A stretch of DNA of 64,000 nt from Siphlonurus alternatus (lineage: Eukaryota; Arthropoda; Insecta; Ephemeroptera; Siphlonuridae), in NCBI GenBank assembly GCA_949825025.1, contig OX463782.1, forward strand, positions 34,195,351 through 34,259,350. Direction: 5' to 3'. Both the position numbers and the translations under genes were made by a program. Every line of letters starts with the position of its first letter. The stretch's first letter is position 1. Below, in pieces: positions 42,301 through 48,822 of this stretch. The notes below the pieces were generated by a model. It saw only the letters and a list, made by a program, of their open reading frames with translations. It was not told the DNA's origin and did no database searches.

Positions 42301-44825
42301 TTAACTGGAAACAGCTAAAGCATTTTAAAAAACATTCTGCAATATATATTCAGATATTTCTTTACACTCGATCCTTTCAGTTTGCATCGCATCAATTTTT
42401 TTTTATCTCTTACATGCAGGTATTTTTAATGTATATCCGATATACATACAGTATATGATATAATATATCGTCACCACAAAAATTTTGCTTTGCAGCCTTC
42501 TTAGTCAACATGCTCTGTAAATATTATGCTCACTCTATTATAGTGATTAACGTACAAGGCTGCACAAGAAAATTTTTCAAGGCGACGATTGAATACAATA
42601 ATATATAGCAATAAAGACATTATAGTTATGGCGATGGATGACAACAGATTCCAAGAAAAAAATATTTTTTACTTAAATAATAACGACCAATTAAAATCTC
42701 TCTGTATGTGATACAGATATGCATCGTATAATGTTGCATGTAATTTAGGCTCGTTATAAAATTTATACTTCTTTTACAGTTTTGATTTGTTTAAAAATTT
42801 AATTTTTACACTTCAAATATATTTATAACCTTCCTTAATTCAAAATATTTTATGCTCCCCTCCCCCTCTCTCTCTCTCTCTCTCTCACTCTGGGTCTCAT
42901 TAAATATTGTTCAAACATTTATTTATATTTATTTGGGTCTGCTTATATATTTGTTAAATTTAAATTGAGAGAAAAAGACTTGAAATGCCAGTTGGACTGA
43001 AATGTTCATATTAAGGCCAGGATAATTCCACTTCCGGTTGTAATTTTAAATTGACTGAACTATATTTTGCATCTCCAAGTTCCACTGTACTATGAAGCAA
43101 CAGAAAGAACAAAGAAACTGCTGCTTACAGACGCAGCAGCATCGGACGCGATGGGCGGCGAGCCCGCGACTGGCCGAAGTGCGATAGCGGAGCGTGAGAG
43201 CCGTTTTCAAAAATTCATAAAAAAAAAGTTAAAAAAATTACATCGAGATTTTTGCAGATAATGTTATTAGACATTGTCTGCTATTGTAAAAAAAAAAATG
43301 TTTTATTTTTTTGCAGGATATATATATATTTTTTTTTCAAAAATATCTGATTTTGAAACAAACACCAGAAAATTAATCGTGTCCACAATATTGAAGTATT
43401 TTTTCCCAAAAAGACGTTATTCTTGTGATTAAAATGACGTGAGAAATTTCTTTTTACCTACCATAGAAAAAAAGTTACGGCATTGGTTATCATTAAAAAC
43501 AAGGATAACGTGAGTAACTTACCCCATCCGTATTTCCCGGAAAAATTATTTTTTTCCAGAAATTAGAATTAGCTTTGGGGCACATACATGTCTATCAAAT
43601 GTCATTTTCATAAACATCTGATGTCCACTTGGTTTTTCATGCTTTTATTGAGCCGTCCTGGGCCTCAGGTTTATTTTGGCAGGTGCGCAATGCCTTCTTT
43701 CTTTACCTGTATAATAAAGAGTGTCAATACTCTCAGATTTAATAAGCAAACTATTTTAAAATACATATTCTTATCAATCTAAAACTATAGCTATACTAAC
43801 ATTGCATACTGTGATGTATCGTTGTCATAAAAATTTTGATAGAAATTTTAATTTACAATGTGTTTAAGGGCAAGATAACACGAAACATTGATTGTTGTAG
43901 TCCCATTTGATTAACATGTAAACCTTAGCAACTTCATAATAATTCTGAATTTTTTCTGAGAGACAGTTCTTAGCACCAAAAAAATATAGAAAAAATTTCA
44001 AAACAATTGGACGATCCAATTTTTTAAAATTAATTTATTAGTTTAGGTCTCCATGGGAAAGCCCTATACGTACTGAAAATTTAAAAAATAATTTAAAAAA
44101 TTGGATCGTCTGATTGTTTTGAAATTTTTCCCACATTTTTTTGGTGTTAAGGACTGTCTCTAAAAAAAAATCTGATTTATTATGAGGTTGCTAAGGTTTA
44201 CATGTTAATCATGTGGGACTACTAACAATCAATGTTTCGTATTATCTTACCCTTAAAATAAATCTTAAAATTGTACCACATATTTTTTTTTAATTAGTGT
44301 AAATATCTTATGCTTCAATAAAAAGGTTAATATTTGCTTTATTAATGAAACAGTATCTTATTTAAAACTTAACAGCTAGTATGTTAATGTTACTTCTAGA
44401 GTGTCCACTTGTACTAAATCTGCTTCCATCCCCCAGAATGCTTCACCCACTGGCTACAGAAGAACGGTTACTCTGATCAGGATAAGAACCTCCATCTCGG
44501 CTCCCTCATTAGATACATCGGTGGAAGTATCCATAATTGTGTTGGTCCTCGCCCTTCCTCCACAGTCAAGTCTGTCCCCAAGAAGAGGGTCTCAAAGACT
44601 CGACAAGAAGGGTCATCGGGTGTCTCCAAGAAACGTCAGAAGAGAACGAGACCTTCGCAGACCAAGAAGGTGGCGTGTAAATCTAATGATGATAGTGACA
44701 GTGTGGAGGAAGGAGAGTGGCCATCGAGAGACACAGAAAGGGTGGCTAAGGGTCGGGATGGGTCCTCAGGGTCTGAGAACGAGAAGAATGACTTGAATGA
44801 GGAGGTGCAAGGGGACGCTGAATAA
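30841..44825 (+). CDS. BTB-BEN domain nuclear protein, 8 exons, 451 aa
   Basis: Model: join of 30841-31011, 33008-33092, 34726-34835, 36066-36202, 37490-37623, 38642-38754, 40363-40579 and 44437-44825. It totals 1356 nt and every junction is in phase. Residues about 7-115 are a BTB/POZ dimerisation domain (LRWEKSGLSHGLQEML, VDVTIACQGE, LQAHKIVLAACSPHFRQIF, HPVVIMQD, LLSFMYTGETNVTQ, LPGFLKTAEALKIDGLA). An acidic run (SEEEEDDDME) and a Pro/Ser-rich linker (APASPPMYSPPPASPPPPSP) follow. Residues about 250-370 are a BEN domain (VHIGNGEFINKQDYSFAFLA, FINKLCESLFGRELLAASSV, AVRECFTHWLQKNG, LHLGSLIRYIGGSIHN). The tail is basic and likely carries an NLS (KKRVSK, KKRQKRTR), then is acidic. BTB plus BEN is the architecture of NACC1/NACC2-type transcriptional regulators, so DNA-binding corepressor function is inferred. 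Confidence 0.93.
31030..31109. repeat. 40-bp tandem duplication at the start of intron 1
   Basis: GATTCAAGCTGATTTTGTGG, then TGTTCCCTCTGTCCCATCT, occurs twice in a row, 20 bp after the exon 1 donor. A related block follows exon 4 (36262-36320) and exon 7 (40635-40690). Confidence 0.85.
31110..32470. other. BTB-BEN intron 1, 5' part
   Basis: About 31525-31630 (CTAAGTAAAAACAACAACT, ATGAGCTCTTGATTCA) is a dispersed block also found at 36310-36430, 40670-40760 and 41080-41180. The rest shows no recognised gene or element. Confidence 0.45.
32470..32580 (+). repeat. Retroelement 3'-tail-like fragment with ATTCT repeats
   Basis: AATGGCCTTTAGGCCAAACA, then CGCCTATAATAAAGAAATTA, then ATTCT pentamers. 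It resembles a LINE 3' end with its simple-repeat tail, inferred from form only. Confidence 0.5.
32588..32631 (+). ncRNA. Hammerhead ribozyme motif
   Basis: All parts are present in order: stem I 5' strand GCCTTG, core CTGATGA (32594-32600), stem II GGCC-CAGTA-GGCC, core GAAAC (32614-32618), stem III ACAG/CTGT with no loop, cleavage triplet GTC, and stem I 3' strand CATGGC with one T-T mismatch. Predicted cleavage is between 32625 and 32626. The minimal palindromic stem III is typical of hammerheads in Penelope-like elements and retrozymes, which are thought to act as dimers. No reverse transcriptase is nearby, so this is probably a remnant or a non-autonomous copy in sense orientation in intron 1. 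Confidence 0.85.
33008..33092 (+). CDS. BTB-BEN exon 2
   Basis: Acceptor TTGGTGCGCAG, donor ACTG/GTGAGT. It encodes LNPSQHPVVIMQDTKLAHLK, then ALLSFMYT, the BTB core. Confidence 0.95.
33176..33545. mobile_element. TTAA-flanked fold-back element
   Basis: The ends are TTAAGGGTAGGATAATGCCA and, inverted, TTAAGGGTATGATAACGCCA. The arms are about 165 bp. The TTAA target and GG-starting ends fit Kolobok- or piggyBac-type elements. Relatives are at 35195, 36660, 43868 and 61408. Confidence 0.82.
33623..33718. repeat. Short inverted repeat
   Basis: CAGAATAATGAGCTATCTGC and its inverse GGCAGATAGCTCATTATTC about 45 bp apart. Possibly a tiny MITE. Confidence 0.6.
33860..34078. mobile_element. Palindromic MITE (GACAA family), internally deleted
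   Basis: TTTATTGCAGAAATGAATGG at the left, and CCCTCTGTTCATTTCTGCAA, then GATTGTCCATTCC, at the right. Part of the left arm is missing. Confidence 0.8.
34726..34835 (+). CDS. BTB-BEN exon 3
   Basis: Acceptor TTGTTACAG, donor GGAG/GTGGGT. It encodes GETNVTQKELPGFLKTAEAL, then KIDGLAGSEEEEDDDME, the end of BTB and an acidic run. Confidence 0.95.
35195..35565. mobile_element. Fold-back element, 33176 family
   Basis: CAAGGTAATACGCCCAATGT at the left, and ACATTAGGTGTGTTACTCAC, then CCTTAATTAAG, at the right. The left end is eroded. Confidence 0.78.
35570..36060. other. BTB-BEN intron 3, nothing recognised
   Basis: AT-rich, no repeat family or ORF identified. Confidence 0.4.
36066..36202 (+). 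CDS. BTB-BEN exon 4 (proline-rich linker)
   Basis: Acceptor TCTTCAACAG, donor CAAG/GTAAGC. It encodes GSEEIAEGTCDPLTTAPASP, then PMYSPPPASPPPPSPPLASP, then PKKAA. Low complexity, likely a disordered linker. Confidence 0.92.
36660..36978. mobile_element. Fold-back element, 33176 family, right end truncated
   Basis: AAGGTAGAGATAATACGCCC is at the left. The right arm stops after TTTTCATGTG, where the RNase H relic begins. Confidence 0.75.
36997..37245 (+). pseudogene. RNase H domain relic of a retroelement
   Basis: It reads NKYGSNFDGEVYAIKIAVQK, then KIVILSDSTAAIQAIASP, then QEQRVVECKRQMQNH, then IKIVLQ-stop-IPAHYNI. The pattern FDGEVYAI...LSDS.AAIQAI...LQWIPAH is the RNase HI domain found at the end of many non-LTR elements. 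The Trp before IPAH has become TAG and no RT is attached. It lies in BTB-BEN intron 4. Confidence 0.85.
37490..37623 (+). CDS. BTB-BEN exon 5
   Basis: Acceptor TGTTGTTGCAG, donor CAAG/GTGAGG. It encodes SLLHEVPQLLQVCGIKPEEE, then GLTWPAQLMEQLMDLPENSQ, then QEAPQ. Confidence 0.92.
37630..38220. other. BTB-BEN intron 5, nothing recognised
   Basis: No gene. Minus-strand open stretches (37748-38106) have no recognised similarity. Confidence 0.35.
38225..38445 (-). mobile_element. tRNA-derived SINE, minus strand
   Basis: The minus strand starts TGTAGTGTTAGTGGTTAGTT (A box region), has a B box (GGTTTGATTCCCGAAC) and continues GGCAGACTTTTCGTGACTTG. Same family as 44842-45025. Confidence 0.82.
38642..38754 (+). 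CDS. BTB-BEN exon 6
   Basis: Acceptor CACATTTCCAG, donor CTCAG/GTGAGG. It encodes GSVAESVFQRFSSDMVLLKE, then RMMQGDEELPVGARRGTQ. Confidence 0.92.
38955..39335. repeat. (AAAT)n microsatellite with GTGAGTAA variant core
   Basis: About 380 bp of AAAT tetramers, interrupted at about 39100-39172 by alternating GTGA/GTAA units. The long minus-strand ORF here is an artefact. Confidence 0.97.
39400..40135. other. BTB-BEN intron 6, mostly unrecognised
   Basis: About 39840-39935 contains the GTAAGCCAGCAGCATTATTA module shared (inverted) with 17592-17632. Otherwise nothing was seen. Confidence 0.45.
40138..40275. mobile_element. Small fold-back element
   Basis: GCGATTCACGAAGCAGTTAG, then CCA, and the inverse TGG, then CTAACTGCTTCATGAATTGC, with inner TTAACTAGG/GTTAACC-type pairs. 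Confidence 0.65.
40363..40579 (+). CDS. BTB-BEN exon 7 (BEN domain, N-terminal part)
   Basis: Acceptor CTCTCTGTACAG, donor CAGGG/GTGAGG. It encodes VHIGNGEFINKQDYSFAFLA, then LSPQVFINKLCESLFGRELL, then AASSVCGKVCPRY and KPPLPSDKLLAVR. Confidence 0.95.
41220..41380. mobile_element. Half of a palindromic MITE (GACAA family)
   Basis: Only the right arm is kept: TCCCAGGGCTCAAAAAAACT, then AGTAGCATAATTTGATACCC and TTTCATTTCTACAGTG. Confidence 0.7.
41555..43664. mobile_element. 2.1-kb fold-back element with about 500-bp arms
   Basis: The arms 41555-42056 and 43166-43664 are near-identical inverted copies, starting GGCCCAGGACGGCTCAATAA. TCAG flanks both ends (41551-41554, 43665-43668), a likely 4-bp target duplication. 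The loop contains a 5S SINE fragment, the 200-256 type repeat and a CT microsatellite (42860-42886). No transposase was seen. It lies in BTB-BEN intron 7. Confidence 0.88.
42055..42195 (-). mobile_element. 5S rRNA-derived SINE, 5' fragment, minus strand
   Basis: The minus strand reads GCGTGGGGAAGTGCATTGTC, then GGTTCTAGTTACATCACTG, then GTCGATCGTGGTTAAATACT, then TGGATGGGTAACC. It sits just inside the left arm of the large fold-back. Confidence 0.8.
43868..44258. mobile_element. TTAA-flanked fold-back element
   Basis: TTAAGGGCAAGATAACACGA and, inverted, TTAAGGGTAAGATAATACGA. The arms are about 180 bp. Confidence 0.82.
44437..44825 (+). CDS. BTB-BEN exon 8 (BEN C-terminal part and tail)
   Basis: Acceptor TTCCATCCCCCAG. 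It encodes ECFTHWLQKNGYSDQDKNLH, then LGSLIRYIGGSIHNCVGPRP, a basic stretch (KKRVSK, KKRQKRTRPS), an acidic tail and TAA. A tRNA-SINE begins about 20 bp after the stop. Confidence 0.95.
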
Positions 44826-44841
44826 TTAGTCCAACCAACTC

Positions 44842-45025
44842 TTTGGTGTAGTGGTTAGTACACTTGGCTCTCATCCGAAAGGTCCTCGGTTCAAATCCCG
44901 AACATGGCAGACTTTTCGCGACTTGAGATGGGTGTGACTGGCTACTAGATGAAGGAGTTGGTAGGAGGAAGGCAGCTTATGGCTGTCTATACTCCGCTGG
45001 GGTGATTAAGACCGTGGAATGTTAT
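44842..45025 (+). mobile_element. tRNA-derived SINE forming the BTB-BEN 3' UTR
   Basis: The head CTCTTTGGTGTAGTGGTTAG (A box) and GGTTCAAATCCCGAACATGG (B box) resemble a tRNA. The SINE body GCAGACTTTTCGCGACTTGA, then GGGTGTGACTGGC, matches the minus-strand copy at 38225-38445. It is not a functional tRNA gene, as the acceptor ends do not pair. Confidence 0.85.
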
Positions 45026-45354
45026 GCAAACAACATACGTGCCCCACTTAGAAATGGTACTTAATTGTATGGCGTGCAGACTGGTTATTAGGAGCCCCAG
45101 AGAGCACTGTGAACAATGTTGAAAAACAAGTTCCGCCATTGGTAACCAACCATAATTAGTCTCCTAGACACTGAACTATGTAATATGGAAGGCTAACGCT
45201 CTTTTACATGGCTCGCATTGAAACAAAATTTGTGAGATAAGTTTCTCCTTTCTTCCCCTAGCTCGTAACATGAAAAATTGCGGAATACTTTTTTTAAAAG
45301 AGTGCACATAGCCAATAAGGAGAGAGCAGTCATATAATTAAATTTTATTGTATG

Positions 45355-46630
45355 TGTTACCACCAAAAACCGAAATCGGGCAAAAGCCGAAAAAATGAGC
45401 AAAACTAGTTTTGAGCATCAAGTTAAGCTCAAAACCCGAAGTAATCGATTATTTCGGGTTTTGAGCTTAACTTGATGCTCAAAACTAGTTTTGCTCAAGT
45501 CGAAATGAGCAAAACCCGATGAAGACTTTTACATCGGCTTTTGTTCATTCCCATTTGAACAAAACTAGTTTTGCGTATCAAGTTATGATCAAAACCCGAA
45601 GTAAGATTTTATTTCGGCTTTTGAGCGAAATTTAACCAAAACTAGTTTTGCTCATTTTTCAAAGACAATTTATTTTTTATTTTGAATTTGAGGATCTGAT
45701 GGATTTGTGGGGGAGGGAATCCCCAGGGAACGTTATGGCTGTTGTAAAATCTGTAAATTCTGATCAATTGTACCAACTTGCAACTGAAAATGGAATTTTA
45801 AGCAAGTTATATTGTAGAAATGAATTTCAGGCTGCTGAAGAGAAATTTATTGAGTTGAGTGATGTGCCACAAGATAAGGAAATTTCTTTACGTTCTGAAG
45901 CAGCATGCAGCAGCATTGGCCTCAAATTCAAAGCAAGGTTTTATATTTTGTAACTGCAGAAAAGGGTGTCAGTCTAGGTCCTGTAGCTGTTTAAGAATAA
46001 ACTGAAATTTAATTCCAAGTGCCACAACAGCAGTGCCTGCAGAAACAATTAAGTAACGACAGAAGCAGAGAATTTCTGTAATTAAGCTTATATAGCACAC
46101 ACAGACTATTATCTTACAGATAATTATTTACTTATTGATGAGTTGCATGCTTCATTTGACTGCAGTGCAATTTATTTTTATACTGGAATTTAAAATAAAG
46201 CTTGATTAGGTAGAAATTTTTGGTCTGATTATAGTAATTACAATAATGAAGGTGAAACAAATAACAAACAATAACAACTCTTTTTATGAATACTTTTCGA
46301 CATTTTATTTTTATGTTTTATTTTTAAAGTGAGCAAAACTAGTTTTGCTCAAATTTCGCTCAAAAGTTGAAATAAAATCTTACTTCGGGTTTTGATCATA
46401 ACTTGATACGCAAAACTAGTTTTGTTCAAATGGGAATGAACAAAAGCCAATGTAAAAGTCTTCATCGGGTTTTGCTCATTTTGACTTGAGCAAAACTAGT
46501 TTTGAGCATCAAGTTAAGCTCAAAACCCGAAGTAATCGATTATTTCGGGTTTTGAGCTTAACTTGTTTTTCAAAACTAGTTTTGCTCATTTTTTTCGGCT
46601 TTTGCCCGAATTCGGTTTTTGGTGGTAACA
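45355..46630. mobile_element. Ginger-like DNA transposon derivative with about 310-bp structured TIRs
   Basis: The ends are TGTTACCACCAAAAACCGAA and, inverted, TGTTACCACCAAAAACCGAA. TGTNR termini are typical of Ginger elements. Each TIR contains repeated CAAAACTAGTTTTG palindromes and a long hairpin (GAGCATCAAGTTAAGCTCAA, then ACCCGAAGTA, around the ATCGAT centre). Inverted similarity continues about 25 bp beyond both ends (AATTAAATTTTATTGTAT), so the exact termini are uncertain. The interior carries an integrase C-terminal relic. Related copies are at 53898-55217 and a fragment at 51690-51802. Confidence 0.82.
45680..46052 (+). pseudogene. C-terminal fragment of a Ginger/KRBA2-type integrase
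   Basis: The open frame DLMDLWGRESPGNVMAVVKS, then ATENGILSKLYCRNEF and ISLRSEAA, continues after a frame change as QGFIFCNCRKGCQSRSCSCL. After a second change it reads KFNSKCHNSSACRNN and a stop. The CNC-KGC-CSC-CH-C cysteine pattern after a GILSKLYSR-like block and ISLR is the typical tail of integrase-type transposases of the KRBA2/SCAND3-like group. The catalytic core is absent and two frameshifts are visible, so it is a relic. Confidence 0.75.
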
Positions 46631-46851
46631 TATACAATAAAATTTAATTATATCATAATTTTATTTTCCTATTGAAAATTAATCCCTCAAATTACACCTA
46701 ACCTTCAAACTTTTCATAAATAAACATCACAATAACAAATTTTGAAAAAGAATATGTAATTTATTCTTTTTTAATTTCTATCATAGTATTATGGCACTAT
46801 TTTTAAAAAAAGTACCAAATAAGAATATATTATTATTATTTTATTATAAGT

Positions 46852-47127
46852 AGAGAGCGGAAAAAAGTCATTTTGACTTTTTGTGCATATGAGGACTATT
46901 TTGTTGTTATTTAGGATGTCCACCGATCTCCGGAAGTGGATTAAGATAAGCCAATAAAAAAAATGACTATTTAAAATATTTTTTGTTTTTGCGACTATTT
47001 TGGCAAAAGGTGACTTTTTTGTGACTTTTTGACACTTCTTAGTGCATTTCAGCTTTTTTCTTCCAATCGTCAATAGAAACTACTAACGAAATATAGTAAA
47101 AAAATAAAACTTACAAACACAGATTTT

Positions 47128-47160
<33 letters not shown>

Positions 47161-47400
47161 ATGCATGCCATCTATGGATGTATACATGGCATCTTTTAAA
47201 ACTAATAAAAAGATTTTTCTACCAATAATATACTTTTAAAATGCCTATTTGCTGCCTTTTCTAAAAAAAAGTGACTTTTTGTAGACTATTCCAAAAAAAA
47301 AAAGGCAACTTTTTTTAAGACTATATTTTCCAAAAAAAAAATTTTGACTTTTTAGGCGCCTGTTTTTGGGAAAAAAAATGTGACTTTTTTCCGCTCTCTT
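46852..47400. mobile_element. Fold-back MITE (AGAGAGCGG ends)
   Basis: AGAGAGCGGAAAAAAGTCA and, inverted, AGAGAGCGGAAAAAAGTCA. Flanking ATAAG lies on both sides. The interior repeats GACTTTTTG/AAAAAGTGAC motifs. Confidence 0.8.
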
Positions 47401-47402
47401 AT

Positions 47403-47669
47403 AAGGTTCAAAATACGCATTAACCTGAGAGAAAAATTCTGGTACTGTATTCCCTTTGTGTACGACTAAAATTCCCCATTAATTTCAAATAAAGTGAAAA
47501 CCTTCCTCAAATCTTTATAATCTTTGATAAAATTTATTCAGAAGCTAATAATTATTGCTGCTATTATTTTTTAAAAAATATATATTTATTAATAACAAAA
47601 AAAATGTCAAATGTAAATTCTGCATCTAGCATTTAATTTCTTACGAGGATTGATTATATAATTGTAACA

Positions 47670-47702
<33 letters not shown>

Positions 47703-48150
47703 TTTTTATTACAAAATATATACATATTGGAAAATTAACAATGTATTCAAGGGATTTAAGGTATAACCTGGGAATTTGTCTGTCAAGGTCACACCATAAA
47801 AAAGACGTGGCAACACTGTTGCACTAGCAATGTGACTCTGGGAGGAGTGGGTGGTGACTACAATCCCTTTAGAGTGTTGCCAAATATCTGATCTAGTTTT
47901 CATAACAATCAACGCAGCGGTTCAAAACATTTGAAAACATTCATAAAAATAGAAAAAAAAAATAGCTCGAGCCGTTTTTGTGTAATGTTGATTGAAAAAT
48001 TTAACGATAAAAAATTTACATTTGAATAAATTATAATTAAACCAATGGTTAAAGTTTTGGAGTGTTTGGACAATTGTTGTAAGTCTACCAAATTAATTTG
48101 AAGAACATCTGTCGATACGACTTTTTTTGTCCAAATTTCACAGGTGAAGC
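47403..48150. other. No gene recognised
   Basis: AT-rich with a T-run of about 32 (47669-47700). Nothing else was identified. Confidence 0.4.
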
Positions 48151-48155
48151 CTTAA

Positions 48156-48411
48156 CCCTAGCATTATCAAGTGATTTTTTGTCACACGCTGTAAAAGGAA
48201 GGGGGGGGGGGGGGCACTTTTTAAATCATATGTTAAAAAAAGTTTTTCGTGCCTTTTTTTTTTTTTCTTTTTTTGCTGAAATACATTAATCTTTGGCTAC
48301 TGTATTTAGCTGTTTAGGATTTTAAAAAAGTCCAGAATTTGTGGGGCAGTATATCATTTTTTTTTTTACCTCTTGAAAGGTCCCCCCCTCCCCCCTCCTG
48401 GTATGCTAGAG
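48156..48411. mobile_element. TTAA-flanked MITE, piggyBac-like ends
   Basis: The ends are CCCTAGCATTA and, inverted, CTCTAGCATAC. TTAA lies at 48152-48155 and 48412-48415. CCCTAG next to TTAA is the piggyBac signature. It lies 5 bp downstream of the stop codon of the minus-strand gene at 48421. Confidence 0.8.
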
Positions 48412-48420
48412 TTAATGCCA

Positions 48421-48822
48421 CTATGCTAGTTTACCACAGAAATCATCCCAGCTTTTATAAAAACGAAGAAATTTATCAATAACTGTGTATTCATGTACAT
48501 TATGTGGATTTCTAACTCTAAATGCAACCTCAACAGATGTTTTATTCAAGTCAATGTCCCTGCAGTAAATATAGAGCGCTGTAAAGTGAATATCATTGTG
48601 TTCTCGTACTATGTCTTTGATTTTAGAGCAGATAAGTTTAATTTCACTGTCCTGCACTTCAGAGTAGCCTCCTTCTGTGTACCCGAACTTGGCGTAGCCA
48701 ACCTTCATTTCCAACGTTTCACTTTGGTTGTATTTGATGAGGTCGTAAGCACGATCACCGAGAAGATTATACTTGTTTTGTTGCTCTTTCGTGACTAGAT
48801 ATTTCCATTTGTGAAAATCATC
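48421..48822 (-). CDS. Unrecognised protein, terminal exon
   Basis: 134 codons including TAG, from GATGATTTTCACAAATGG to GGTAAACTAGCATAG. The 3' UTR starts in or next to the TTAA MITE. Confidence 0.75.
   Translation of the reverse strand, partial: DDFHKWKYLVTKEQQNKYNLLGDRAYDLIKYNQSETLEMKVGYAKFGYTEGGYSEVQDSEIKLICSKIKDIVREHNDIHFTALYIYCRDIDLNKTSVEVAFRVRNPHNVHEYTVIDKFLRFYKSWDDFCGKLA

Noticed and set aside
44401..44796. 131-codon ORF over BTB-BEN exon 8
   Set aside because: Alternative frame. The in-phase frame from the splice acceptor continues the BEN domain and ends at 44823.
44842..44915. Possible tRNA gene
   Set aside because: A and B boxes exist, but acceptor and anticodon stems do not pair and the same flanking body is repeated at 38225-38445 (inverted).
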